Shown here: piece after piece, positions 52,196 through 62,034 of the stretch
Layout: every line of letters begins with the position of its first letter
Numbering within the stretch: the stretch's first letter is position 1
Source: Arsenophonus sp052171895
GTDB lineage: Bacteria > Pseudomonadota > Gammaproteobacteria > Enterobacterales > Enterobacteriaceae
DNA: 64,000 nt
NCBI GenBank assembly: GCA_052171895.1
Contig: JBQMRN010000001.1
Location: forward strand, 620,001 to 684,000
Direction of reading: 5' to 3'
Translations under genes and position numbers: made by a program
The notes under the pieces: model-generated
Seen by the model: the letters and a program-made list of their open reading frames with translations, nothing else
The model's database searches: none
What the model was told of the DNA's origin: nothing

Positions 52196-52756
52196 GTGAG
52201 TCAGAGTATTCCGGCAATTTTCCTCGATCGTGATGGTACCATTAATCTCGATCATGGTTATGTTTATGAAATAGATGATTTTCGGTTTATCGAAGGGGCA
52301 ATTGAAGCAATGCTTGAATTAAAAAAAATGGATTATGCTTTAATTCTTGTTACTAATCAATCAGGTATTACAAGAGGGTTATTTACAGAAGCACAATTCC
52401 TTGAATTGACTGAATGGATGGATGGATCTCTTATTGATCGTGGTGTTGAGCTTGATGGTATTTATTATTGTCCTCATTATTCTGATGAAGTTAAACAAAA
52501 ATATAAAAAAATATGTAATTGTCGTAAGCCGAAAGCCGGTATGTTATTGGTAGCGCAAAAGCAACTTAATATTAATATGAAAGTCTCTTATATGGTAGGC
52601 GATAAGCTTTCTGATATGCAAGCCGGCAAAAAGGCCCATATTGGTACTAATGTATTGGTAACTAAAGGAAAGTCTGTCACTGAAGATGATAAAAAATATG
52701 CTAATTGGATTATAAATAGCCTGGCTGATTTACCTAATAAGATAAAAAATCGGTAA
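52196..52756 (+). CDS. gmhB: D-glycero-beta-D-manno-heptose 1,7-bisphosphate 7-phosphatase
   Basis: 186 aa HAD-family phosphatase. GTG at 52196 is preferred over the adjacent GTG at 52193 because of its better spacing to GGAG. Catalytic FLDRDGTIN motif (about 9-17) with the two Asp, VTNQSG (about 52-57), the zinc site C-P-H...C-N-C (YYCPHYSD, CNCRKP) and VGDKLSDMQAG (about 135-145). Makes heptose 1-phosphate for ADP-heptose, the substrate of WaaQ and other core heptosyltransferases. It precedes an rRNA operon, like yaeD-rrnH in E. coli. Confidence 0.95.
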   Translation: MSQSIPAIFLDRDGTINLDHGYVYEIDDFRFIEGAIEAMLELKKMDYALILVTNQSGITRGLFTEAQFLELTEWMDGSLIDRGVELDGIYYCPHYSDEVKQKYKKICNCRKPKAGMLLVAQKQLNINMKVSYMVGDKLSDMQAGKKAHIGTNVLVTKGKSVTEDDKKYANWIINSLADLPNKIKNR

Positions 52757-52879
52757 TAAAAATAAGCGTGTTGTTCATAAATAAAGCAACCTTTTTTAAA
52801 AGGTACTTGTGTAAAGCTAATATCAATCTATAATGCCCACTCGTTATTGCAACTTATTTATCAATCACCAAATATAAAG
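52757..52879. other. Former rRNA promoter/leader region
   Basis: Between gmhB and the first 16S-like sequence. In E. coli the rrnH promoters and leader lie here; I find no convincing P1/P2 hexamers or UP element, so the transcription signals seem to be gone too. Confidence 0.35.
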
Positions 52880-53914
52880 AGTAAACGTGAATTGTGAATT
52901 CAGGTAAAAACGTAATATATGGTCGGGGTTGCTGGGGGGTATAACCACTAGAAATGGTGGTTAATACCACTTAATCTCTAAGGAGCAAACTGAGGAACCT
53001 TTTGCTCTTAGACCTTCAGATGAACTCATATAAGTTTAGCTAGTAGATTAGGTTGAGGTAAAGACTCAACTAGTCGACGATCTTTAGCTGGTCTGGATAG
53101 AGATGATGAACCAACACACATACTAGGAGTACTGGGACACGCTCTAGACTCCAATAAGAGGTAGAACTGAGGAATATTGGACAATGGGCGTAACCCTGAT
53201 GAATCCATGCCGCGTGTATGAATAAGGCCTTCAGGTTATAAAGTACTTTCAGTAGTAAGGAAAGTATTAGGGTTAATAACCTTAGCAATTGACGTTAGCA
53301 ACAGAAGAAGCATAGGGTAATTTTGTACCAGCACTTGCAGTAATACGGATCCCGAGCGTTAATCAGAATTGCTGGGAAAGAGCACAGTAGGTGGTTAATT
53401 AAGTTGGATATGAAATCCCTTGGCTTAACCTGGGAATGGCATTTAATACTTGTTACCTAGAGTCTTTATAGAGGTAGTAGAATTCCATGTGTAGCGGTGA
53501 AACGTATAGAAATGTAAAAAATACTGGTGACGAAGTTGGGGTTGTAGCGGCTGGCTTGGACAAAAAACTGACGCTCTTGTGCCAAAAGAGCGGGGGGCAA
53601 AACAGAATTAGATTCCATGCTCTGCTAATCCAGGCTGTAAATGATGTCGATTTGGAGGATGTGGTTTAATTCAATCTACCGCGAAGAACTTTATTTACTT
53701 TTCAGATCCAATAAATTCTTTAGAGATGAAGGAGACTGCCTTATAGGGCAGTGCTGAGATATGTGCTGCTGCATGGCTGTCGTCAGCTTGTGTCGTAAAA
53801 TATTGGGTTAAGTTCTAAAACAACAGAAACTTTTATCCTTATCTTGCCAGCGCTTCAGTCTTGAACTTAAAAGAGGAGGCTGCTTGTGATAAAGTGCAGG
53901 AAGGTGTTGGTGGA
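52880..53914 (+). pseudogene. rrs: 16S rRNA pseudogene (truncated both ends)
   Basis: Aligns with E. coli 16S from about nt 95 to about nt 1190. Recognisable blocks: CGTGTATGAATAAGGCCTTC (~53213), GTAATACGGA near 53340 (530 region), AATTCCATGTGTAGCGGTGA (~53480) and GCTGCATGGCTGTCGTCAGC (~53766). Substitutions and small indels hit universally conserved sites; a deletion removes about nt 830-935 (GATTTGGAGG joins GATGTGGTTTAATTC), and the 3' third with the anti-Shine-Dalgarno is missing. Cannot form a working 30S subunit. Confidence 0.93.
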
Positions 53915-56335
53915 AAGGGGGAGACTTGTTATCCTATCTTGATAGGGGAGGACATCCTCCAAGGCTAAATACTCCTGACTAACTAATACTAAACCACTTC
54001 CCTGATGGAGAGGCGAAAAGAGAGAATCTCAGCTAGGGAAGTGAAATAGAATCTGAAACCGTGTACGTACCAAGTGCTAGAGGATCCCTATTACTTAAGT
54101 GTCTCGGGCATAGAGTGATGGCATATCGATCATAAAGCAGCGCAGGTGATTCATCAACAAATTTGTTTAATTTTTGGAAGCCGCAGTGCAGTGTACTCCG
54201 AAGTAAATGAATAGTGAAAGTTAAAAAACGGTCAATATTGACAGCAAAGCTAATTGGAAGATTTAAGGATGGAGAGGTGACTTCATATCTTGTATATAAA
54301 GGGTCAGCGATTTATATGCTATAGCAAGGTTAACCCATAGGGGAAGGCGTAGGGAAATTGAGTTTTAACTGGGCGTTAAGTTGCAGGGTATAATCCGAAA
54401 TCCGGTGATCTAGCCATGGCTAAGATGAAGGTTTGGTAGCACTGTTTTTATTAATGGGGCTTTCCTGACTTACCAACCCTATGCAAACTACAAATACAGA
54501 AGAATGTTATCATGGAAGACATACAACGGGTGCTAATCTCTGTCGTGAAGAGGGAAGAACCAATACTGCCAAATAAGGTCTAGAAGTTATGCTTAACTGG
54601 GGAAAACGAAGTAAGAATGGTTAGACAGCTATGATGTTGGCTTAGAAGCAGTTATCATTTAAAGAAAGGGTAATATAGCTCACTGGTTCGAGCTCGGCCT
54701 GGAGAAAAATGTAATGGGGCTAAACCATGCACCGAATCTGCTGCAGCAATATTTAGTATAGTTGGGTAAGGGGGGGAAGATTAGGCTTAATCCTGCCGAC
54801 CCTTTTCTAAGTTTAAGCATGTAGGTGGTAGTGTAAAAAATCTGTACTGCTATAACACTGAGAAGTGATCACGGCCCCACTAAGGTTTGGGGGGAAGTAG
54901 TTGATGCTTTGCTTCCAGAAAAAGGCTTTAAGCGATATAGTAACCGTTAATCATACCCAAAACCGATCCAAAAACCGATACAGGTAATTAGGAGAGAATG
55001 CTCAGGCGCTTGAGAGAACTTTAGTGAAAAAACTTAAGCAAATGTTGCTATAATTTTTGGAGAAGGTACGCTAGCGTTAGGTTAATGGTCTTTATCCAGA
55101 GCTGTGAAGACTGTTCCATATACCAGATGCAGCTGGCTGCAACTGTTTATTAAAAATGCAACAATGTGCAAACATGAAACTAGACGTATATGCTATGACG
55201 CTTGCCCGGTTCTGGAAGGTTAATTCATTTGGTGGTAAGCTGAAGCTCTTGATCGAAGTCTCAGTAAACGGTGCTCGTAACTATAACGGTTATAAGGTAG
55301 CGAAATGCCTTATCGGGTAAGTTCAGAGGTGCACGAATAGCATAATGATGCTCAGGGCTATCTCCACGCCCCCCGATACTCAGTGAAATTGAGTTCGTTG
55401 TGAAGATGCAGTGCTGTACACTTATAAGGTGATGGCAAGGACGGATAGACTCCGTAAACATTTTTACTATAGCTTGACATTGACTATTGAGCTTTGATGT
55501 CTAGAATAGTAAGCATTGAAGTGTAGACGCTAGGCTACATGGACATGAAGCCAACGTTAAAAGATCACCCTTTTATCTTTGATCTTCTAACTTAGCCTAC
55601 TAATCTTGGTTGAGGTTAGTGTTTGATGGGTGGTTTTACTGGAGCCTGGCGATTTTTCTCCCAAAAAAAAGAGGAACGGAGAAGCACGAAGGTTGGCTGA
55701 TATCACAGTCGGATATCGTGAGGTGAATGCAAAGGTATAAGCTACATTAATTACGAGCTGGTAATGGCGTAAGTAGGTATAAAAGTAACTCTTACTAATT
55801 CAGTGATTTTAAATGGAATGGCTATTTCTTAACGGATAAAAGGTATTCCGGGCATAACAGGCTGATACTGCTAAAGAGTTTATATCGATAGCGGTATTAA
55901 GCACCTTGATGTCAGCTCATCACATCCTTAGCTGAAATAGGATGTGTATGACTATTCGATATTTAAAGTGATACGCAAGCTGGGTTTAGAACGTTGTGAG
56001 AGAGTTTGTCCTTATCTCTCCTTAGTGAAGGAGAGATTGAGGGGCTGCTCTCCCCCATAGTACGAGAGGACTGGAGTGGATGCACAACTAGTGTATAGTT
56101 TGTCATGGCAAATATGGGCACATTGCCTGGTAGCTAACTATAGAAGAGATAACAATTGAAAGCATTTAAGCGGGAAACTTCCCTCAAGATGAGTATTCCA
56201 TGATAGTAATGTCCAATAAGTAGTCTTTGAGACGAGGACGTAGATATAGGCTGGGTGTGTAAGCGTAGTGATACGTTGAGCTAATCAGTACTAATGAGCA
56301 GAGAGAGGCTTTTAACCTGACAACACCGAAGATAT
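53915..56335 (+). pseudogene. rrl: 23S rRNA pseudogene, fused to the 16S remnant
   Basis: Starts at about E. coli 23S nt 375 directly after the 16S block; the 16S 3' end, spacer tRNAs and 23S 5' end are deleted. Landmarks: GGCTAAATACTCCTGACT (~53964), AACTGGGCGTTAAGTTGCAG (~54367), ACTATAACGG (~55283), ATAACAGGCTGATAC (~55855), the sarcin-ricin loop AGTACGAGAGGACTGGAGTG (~56058), and 3' flank ACAACACCGAAGATATTTTG (~56322). Internal deletions near 54437 and 54780. A ~170-base insert sits in helix 25 (54100-54270). Many changes at invariant positions. No 5S follows. Confidence 0.94.
54100..54270 (+). other. Insert in 23S helix 25 (intervening-sequence site)
   Basis: Sequence between GTGTACGTACCAAGTGCT and ATAAAGGGTCAGCG is about 170 bases longer than E. 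coli helix 25 (nt ~533-560). Helix 25 is a classic site of intervening sequences that RNase III removes in several Enterobacterales. It contains no IS256 or IS481 sequence. That it is a fossil IVS is inference from its position. Confidence 0.6.
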
Positions 56336-56559
56336 TTTGAGAGAAAAAATTTTAGCTTAATAGTTAGGAAATTTAATCGCTCTTTAAGAGAAGACAAAAA
56401 CTATCCATTTCTGCTAAAAGAAGAAAGAATCGGTTTACTTGGTGTGTCTATTATTGTAAATGAAAATTTTATCGGAGTGTGTATTCTTTGACCTAATGCT
56501 CTAATTTTAGAGACATTAACCTTAGGTTAATGTTTAATAACTATTTTTTCAATTTATGT
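56336..56559. other. Post-23S spacer, no 5S rRNA
   Basis: About 220 bases. Contains CGCTCTTTAAGAG at ~56380, resembling the boxA-like GCTCTTTAA of rRNA leaders and spacers. The hairpin ACATTAACCTTAGGTTAATGT at 56511-56531 is a near-perfect palindrome. No 5S sequence recognised. Confidence 0.4.
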
Positions 56560-57774
56560 ATTATTTCTGACAACAATTCTATTGTCTGTTTGTTAAGTTC
56601 TGATCGTCGATAAAAAGTGTAACTTGTCTTCATATAGAATGATATTTATACGGAGATCTGTGCGCAGCAACGTTTTCATCATAATGGCAAACCCATGGTT
56701 TTTTAGTTTTTTGCAAGCAATCATCTTCAGCGCCTTATACACACTCACACTACACACTTTTGGTAATAAGTGTCCCTCGTTTAGGATTCAATAAGAATCC
56801 ATAGTAATCCCTACTATTTTAATATGCCTCGCCGAAATATGGCTAATATAGCCCCGATCATCTTTTTATATCTCAATGGTTGCTTCCGCTATTTCTTAGT
56901 CAGTATTCATAATTATGATATACAACTGATTTTCCCTTAATAATGCTGTAGTTTTTACACTGATACCTGGGTTTTTAAGGTGTATAGCTTGAGGTATTTC
57001 ATGCTATATGTACCCCTTCCTTTCGTCTTTTTAGCGAAGTGCACTTTCCAGTAACCTGCATACTATGTCTACAGGGTGGTAATGCTACCACTGCTTCCTT
57101 GGGCGAATATGCTCCAAGATGAGGACTAGGATTTATCAGGTCATAGCTATGATATATCAGTTTGAATGACAGCGCCACGTCAGATTTCTTCGACTTCTCT
57201 TTTTTTTTAAGAACAGGTCAGGCTATATAGCATCTTTAATATTCTAGACCGCCACTGGTGATGGAGACATTAAGATGCGGATGTTGATTGAGTTGTCGAC
57301 CATACATGTGCAAGGCACAGAAGATAGTAATTTCAATACCCTCTTTGTGTGTTCACAAGCATAGAGCAGGGGGTGGCGCCTGCGCTAAACAAAGCATTGA
57401 GCCGCGGTCAATTATTGTTAAAAAAAGTAAAAATGAGATGGTGAATGGTGAAAGTAATGTATTGATAGTTGCAATCGAGCAAAAGGTGAACCTGCTATGC
57501 TAACCAGTGCTCCGTGGTTTTGAAATCCCATGAACTGTAGGTTTTTGACCTACAGCTTTGACAAAATGGCTGTGAGAATATTGAGCAAAGGCATAGCAGT
57601 AGCGCAGAAGACACCTCCATATGGCACAATTTCTGCAGGTAAGCATTTATTTTTTGACAGATAGATGGATCCACGACTTGATACAACTTTTACCGTATTT
57701 TTTCAAGAAATTTATTCAAGTTGTCATCAATGCCAAAAGCAGTTTAGTTGTGGGAAGGGATTTATACATCTTGG
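56560..57774 (-). mobile_element. Decayed IS91-family transposase
   Basis: Minus-strand fragments match the Y2 rolling-circle transposases of IS91: ALHMYGRQLNQHPHLNVSIT then SGGLE (57245-57320) is the conserved HxH histidine region of HUH enzymes; KRGTLITKSV-type sequence near 56770 matches the conserved RGTLLPKV region; an LPAEIVPYGGVFC stretch lies near 57600-57640. All frames broken. The catalytic tyrosine motif could not be found. First rolling-circle type element in the window. Confidence 0.7.
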
Positions 57775-58375
57775 TAATTTACTCTCTGGCTATCTCTTAG
57801 CCAGAGAAATAGAAATTGTCATCCTGTTGTCCCATATTCATCAGCTCTATCTGGTAAGTTATCTTTATATTTGTGAAAATGTCTGAAGGAGACGGGGATT
57901 ATCCATAGTTCCCTATAGGTAATGAATTCATCGGCAAAGGATACTTTCAGTCATTGCCTTTGCTCCCCTCAAATGCAGAGTTGTATCCAGTCTCATCAGC
58001 TTGGCCTTATGGAGTGCCGGCTAGGTTGCTAAAAATTCAGGATAATCGTGACTAAAGGCAGATAATATTTGCGTGTCGAAAAAATTAAATACCGGAGTCG
58101 GACACATTGCTCTATATGGCTTATTTTAGCTGTCATAAAAAATCAGTCGGTCTGTCATCATTAGTTTCTGGAATGGGATCATAAAGCACTTTGGATAAAC
58201 AGGCGGTCTAACACGTAAAGTCGTGTGTTGTTTTCCTGATACCAGTTTTAGGCTTTCTAGGAGATTTATTCCGAGCGATCTGGATGAATTTCTAAAAAAT
58301 TAACATATCGTAGAGTATAAAATAGTACTCAGATCATGAACATGCTAGAAGCAGTGTAGTAGTGGCTACTCACAT
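57775..58375. repeat. 0.6-kb repeat, unclassified (copy B)
   Basis: Matches 26140-26760. It may be the 5' non-coding part of the IS91-like element, since together they span ~1.8 kb, the usual IS91 size, or it may be a separate element. Only two copies here. Confidence 0.55.
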
Positions 58376-58387
58376 CATAGTATCCTA

Positions 58388-59754
58388 AGTTCTCCATTCT
58401 TAAATTGTACGTTGTTTACCTACCAGGACAGGGTCAGCAGATGAAATTTCTTTAGCCTGTTATAGATTTTCTGAGCAGATTGTAGCAGCTTAAATAGTAT
58501 TTAAAGAATTCTTTTTCTCGAACTACAGTTCTTCGCGCGTCGGCTTCGTAGTCTTAGTGTCGCAAAAGCCGATTCAATCGTATTTGTCGTTCTTATTGAC
58601 GCACAGTGAGTGTGCTGATGGGAAGTGCTAGACTCCCCAGCAGTTCTTCTAGATCTTTCTCCAGCTTCTTCATTGCTGTAGGATATTTCGCTGAAAAAGG
58701 TTGCCAACAAAACATCAATGGTGTTATTATCGTAATAACGGCTATTTGTTAGCTAAGTCACTTTTGCAGCTAAGTTTAACTTTCGGTTGCATCTTTTTGA
58801 GAGAGAGTCAAAGCCAGCATATTATCTATTTTGTATATCCAATAGCGTTGGTGCTTTGTGTCCATGAATATCATTGCCATTGTATTCTAAAAATCAAGGG
58901 CACCTTTTCTGCAGTAGCAAGTTTGGAAGATATGGTTAAATGCCCCAACCGATTGCAGGCTATTGAAAAGTTCAGCTCAGTTAGCTTTTAATTTTCGATA
59001 AGCATCTTTGAGGGCAACGAGATCTTTACATCTATGTTAAGAGAAGCCGATAATGAGAAGCAGTCAAAGGCGATTACCTTGCCTGATAGGAGACTGTGGT
59101 ATGCCATTGGCTCAAAAATAAGTGTAGCATATATAGCTTAAATCCCACATGGGAGGGGGGAGTCCCCATTGGCTATGCTCTTCAAAACATTGCTGTTTCA
59201 GTCTGCTGATGGTACTGGCAGAGAGAGACTATGTGCTTTCAGCGAAAAAGTACAAACAGGGCTTCGTGAAAAATTCCCGGTGGGATATTTCCTTGCAGTT
59301 AGAGTTATGGAAGCAACTATTCGCTATTTTTTGCACATTTCAGATAGGCGGTAGCCATGAGCTGAGCTATTGAAGCATATTCCGTTGCTGCTGTGATCTC
59401 CTTGACCTTATGCACTTTTATCTCAAGATCGCCAATACTAGTCTGTATTGTTCGCTGTAGCAAATAACTGTTACGGACAATGGCATGACGGCTGTTGAGA
59501 AGGCGGCGTTCAAGCATGTTATCATAGCATAACTTCGAGCTCTCAGCCTCAATAGCGGTGGCTATCAGCTGCCTGGTAATATTAGGGATGAATTCATGAA
59601 AGAGATCACAGATAATATCTGGTTTTGCGGATACCTATAGGGTAAACTTTTATGATAAATTATATTTATATTATTGAAATTATTCATAAAATTAATTAGT
59701 AGAATAATATACCACCATCTTGAACCCCCCATACATTATAAATGAGCATAACTC
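58388..59754 (-). mobile_element. Decayed IS256-family copy 18
   Basis: Lacks the outer 3' end (starts at TTCTCCATTCTTAAATTGTAC) but runs to the 5' end AAATGAGCATAACTC. The frame 58501-58710 includes HCASIRTTNTIESAFATLRL and the 59317-59517 frame LLQRTIQTSIGDLEIKVHKV, both well matched to IS256 transposase. Confidence 0.85.
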
Positions 59755-60535
59755 ACTGTTTGCTTCCTGTCTATTATATAGACCCTCCTCGCCCAGGGAT
59801 ATTCATGGAAAGATAGCTACTAAGATTGATATATTTGATGATAAAATATCATGATGATGAGGTTCTATCGTCAGGTAAGTATAATACCTAAAATCAGAGG
59901 TGTTCTTTAGGCTAGCAAAAGAACCTGCATCTACTTTTTCTAAGCTTTATGGAATATCATAACTTACATTTACTAAATGGTAAAAAACAAGATGATATTG
60001 ATTATTACAACTATATTATTCTCCATAGTTTTGCGATGACGCTGTCGCTCGCTCAGGAGAAGCCGTACTTGTTTTCTTGTGAAAACCTTTTTTTATTTTT
60101 AGGATCTGTTGACAGTCGTACGAGAACTAGATCGCTGTTTATGTAGGCAGCTGTAGGGGGAATTTGTGTGAAATGAGTCAAGAGAAGCCCCAAAACGTTT
60201 AGCCCAATAGGAAAAGATGAATTTAACTATTTGTATAATAAAGCTCTTGGTATAGAGCATTGACTTTTATCCGGCCACTAGGCAGCCTCAAACGAATAGT
60301 ATGGTTAAGCAATTTAGATTAATTGGCGAAAAGCTGAGCTGCAAAGCCCTCATTTCAATTTTTGTCAAGAGCTTGAGATCACTCTGCATCGATATGTTTA
60401 GTTTTACAATCAGGAATTATCCCAATTAGTATTTGGTAGTAAAACTCTATTGCAGTCTATGAAAGATTAGTTTTCAGTTAAAGCTAAATTATTCAAAATA
60501 AAAAACTATACTATCTTCCTGGATAGTGTATATGA
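59755..60535 (+). mobile_element. IS481-family relic with internal deletion (copy d)
   Basis: Plus-strand element: the 5' end (CTATTATATAGACCCTCC..., inverse of copy a) to about 59960, then after a central deletion the C-terminal part (60230-60500) mirroring copies a, b and e. 59949-60146 is an open frame in unrelated-looking sequence between the two parts. Confidence 0.7.
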
Positions 60536-61062
60536 TAGTGATCATAATTTTATCAAAAAGCTTAAGATATAAATAAAATTTTTTCTAGTAAATATAAGAA
60601 TAAAAGTATGAGTTTCTGCAATTGGGATCAGCGTCCACGCCAGGATAACAACCAGAAAAAGCTAGTTTACTTAATTAAGTTATATAATTGAATTCTGTCG
60701 TTTTAATATTTAAATTTTTTAATATTTTATTAATTAAAATTTGTTCAATTGATATCTGGATAAGAAGAGACCCATATCACTTTCATTATGCTGACAGATA
60801 TAAACCACTAACTTTTAAAAAACGGATCTAATAACGTTGGCATATAGCGATGAGAAAGTATTTTATAAATTCATTTTTAAACTTATTTTCTTGAATTATT
60901 AATAAAATAAATTTAAAACAAAGCTTTAATAATAATTAATAAAAATATTTGCAGTTGCCTAAATTTTAATTTAGGCTGATTATAAGATATTATCATTTTT
61001 AATGATATAAAATATTTATCCTATCCTATCCTATTATTAGTTAACTGTAATAATAATTGTAG
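60536..61062. other. AT-rich region downstream of gshB, no gene seen
   Basis: yqgE and yqgF follow gshB in E. coli; neither is recognisable here. Palindromes GCCTAAATTTTAATTTAGGC (60957-60976) and ATATTATCATTTTTAATGAT (~60988-61007) may serve as gshB terminators, but T-tracts are poor. Confidence 0.35.
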
Positions 61063-62026
61063 TTAATTTATTGTTTTTGTAGTTACTCGTTTTTCAATTG
61101 CATCAAATAACATACCCGTTATTGATATATCTGAAAATGCTGCTTCAATTTCACGTATACAGGTAGGACTGGTAACATTAATTTCGGTTAAGCGATCACC
61201 AATAATATCTAATCCAACAAAAATTAATTTTTTTTTTTAAAACAGGTGCGACTGTTCTGGCAATTTTCCAATCACTTTCGGTTAATGGTCTTGCTTCAGC
61301 ATACCCTCCGGCAGCTAAATTTCCTCGTGTTTCACCTTGAGCTGGAATGCGAGCTAAGCAATAAGGAACTGGTTCACCATCGACAACCAACACCCGTTTA
61401 TCTCCTTGCTTAATAGCAGGTAAGTAATCTTGAGCCATACAGAAACGCTGCCCATGTTTGGTTAATGTTTCAATAATAACACTGATATTAGGATCATCTT
61501 TCGTTATATGGAAAATAGACGCGCCACCCATTCCATCTAGAGGTTTAAAGATAACATCATTATGTTTTTGATGGAATTCACGTAATTTTTTATTATTTCG
61601 AGTTACTAGCGTCTCAGGTGTTAATTTAGTAAACCAAGCAGTAAATAGTTTTTCGTTACAATCCCGTAGGCTTTGAGGTTTGTTGACAATTAAACTACCT
61701 GCTTGTTCTGCTATTTCAAGAATATATGTGGCATAAATATATTCAGTATCAAAGGGTGGATCTTTACGCATTAAAATAACATCAAGATTTCTCAGAGCAA
61801 TCTCTTGTTCAACACCAAATTTATACCATTGTGTAGTATCTTGTTTGATGTTGATCAGTTGTCTTGTATGTCCGTATGCTTCGCCTTGTAATAAATAGAG
61901 ATCCTCCATTTCTATATAGTGAATTTCATATTTACGGCGTTGTGCTTCTAATAGCATAGCGAAACTACTATCTTTTTTAATTTTTATGGTTGAGATGGGA
62001 TCCATAACAATACCTAATTTGATCAT
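61063..62026 (-). CDS. gshB: Glutathione synthetase, frameshifted in an A11 run
   Basis: ATP-grasp enzyme, second step of glutathione synthesis. From ATG 62024-62026 the frame runs 276 codons (MIKLGIVMDPISTIKIKKDS; FKPLDGMGGASIF; VDGEPVPYCLARIP) and then leaves frame at an 11-base A run (61228-61238 as T on the plus strand). With ten A the reading continues LIFVGLDIIGDRLTEINV ... TPCIREIE-type sequence to TAA at 61063, giving 320 residues, the normal length. The downstream part is well conserved, including NVTSPTCIREIEAAF. Sequencing error, slippage-rescued gene, or very fresh pseudogene. A GGAG site stands before the ATG, within the end of rsmE. Confidence 0.85.
61228..61238 (-). repeat. A11 homopolymer in gshB (slippage site)
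   Basis: Eleven consecutive A in the coding strand. Ten would keep gshB in frame. Runs of this length are prone to replication and transcription slippage, and to sequencing miscounts. Confidence 0.85.
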
Positions 62027-62034
62027 TTTATCTC

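Noticed and set aside
53487..53669. 60-codon plus-strand frame
   Set aside because: Lies inside the 16S pseudogene; rRNA sequence, not protein.
55261..55461. 66-codon minus-strand frame
   Set aside because: Lies inside the 23S pseudogene.
57665..57886. 73-codon frame with C-x-x-C motif (CHQCQKQFSCGKGF)
   Set aside because: Tempting as a zinc-finger protein, but it is on the strand opposite to the IS91-like transposase and has no supporting start site or relatives I recognise.
59149..59373. Overlapping 74- and 61-codon frames
   Set aside because: Antisense to the decayed IS256 copy 18; they reflect IS sequence only.
11742..59754. Regularly repeated short sequences suggestive of a CRISPR array or integron
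   Set aside because: The repeats are ~1.4-kb IS256 copies at irregular spacing; no short repeat-spacer pattern, cas gene, attC site or integrase.
59949..60146. 65-codon frame in the middle of IS481 copy d
   Set aside because: Its first part overlaps IS481 5' sequence and the rest has no similarity I can see; likely chance in eroded DNA.
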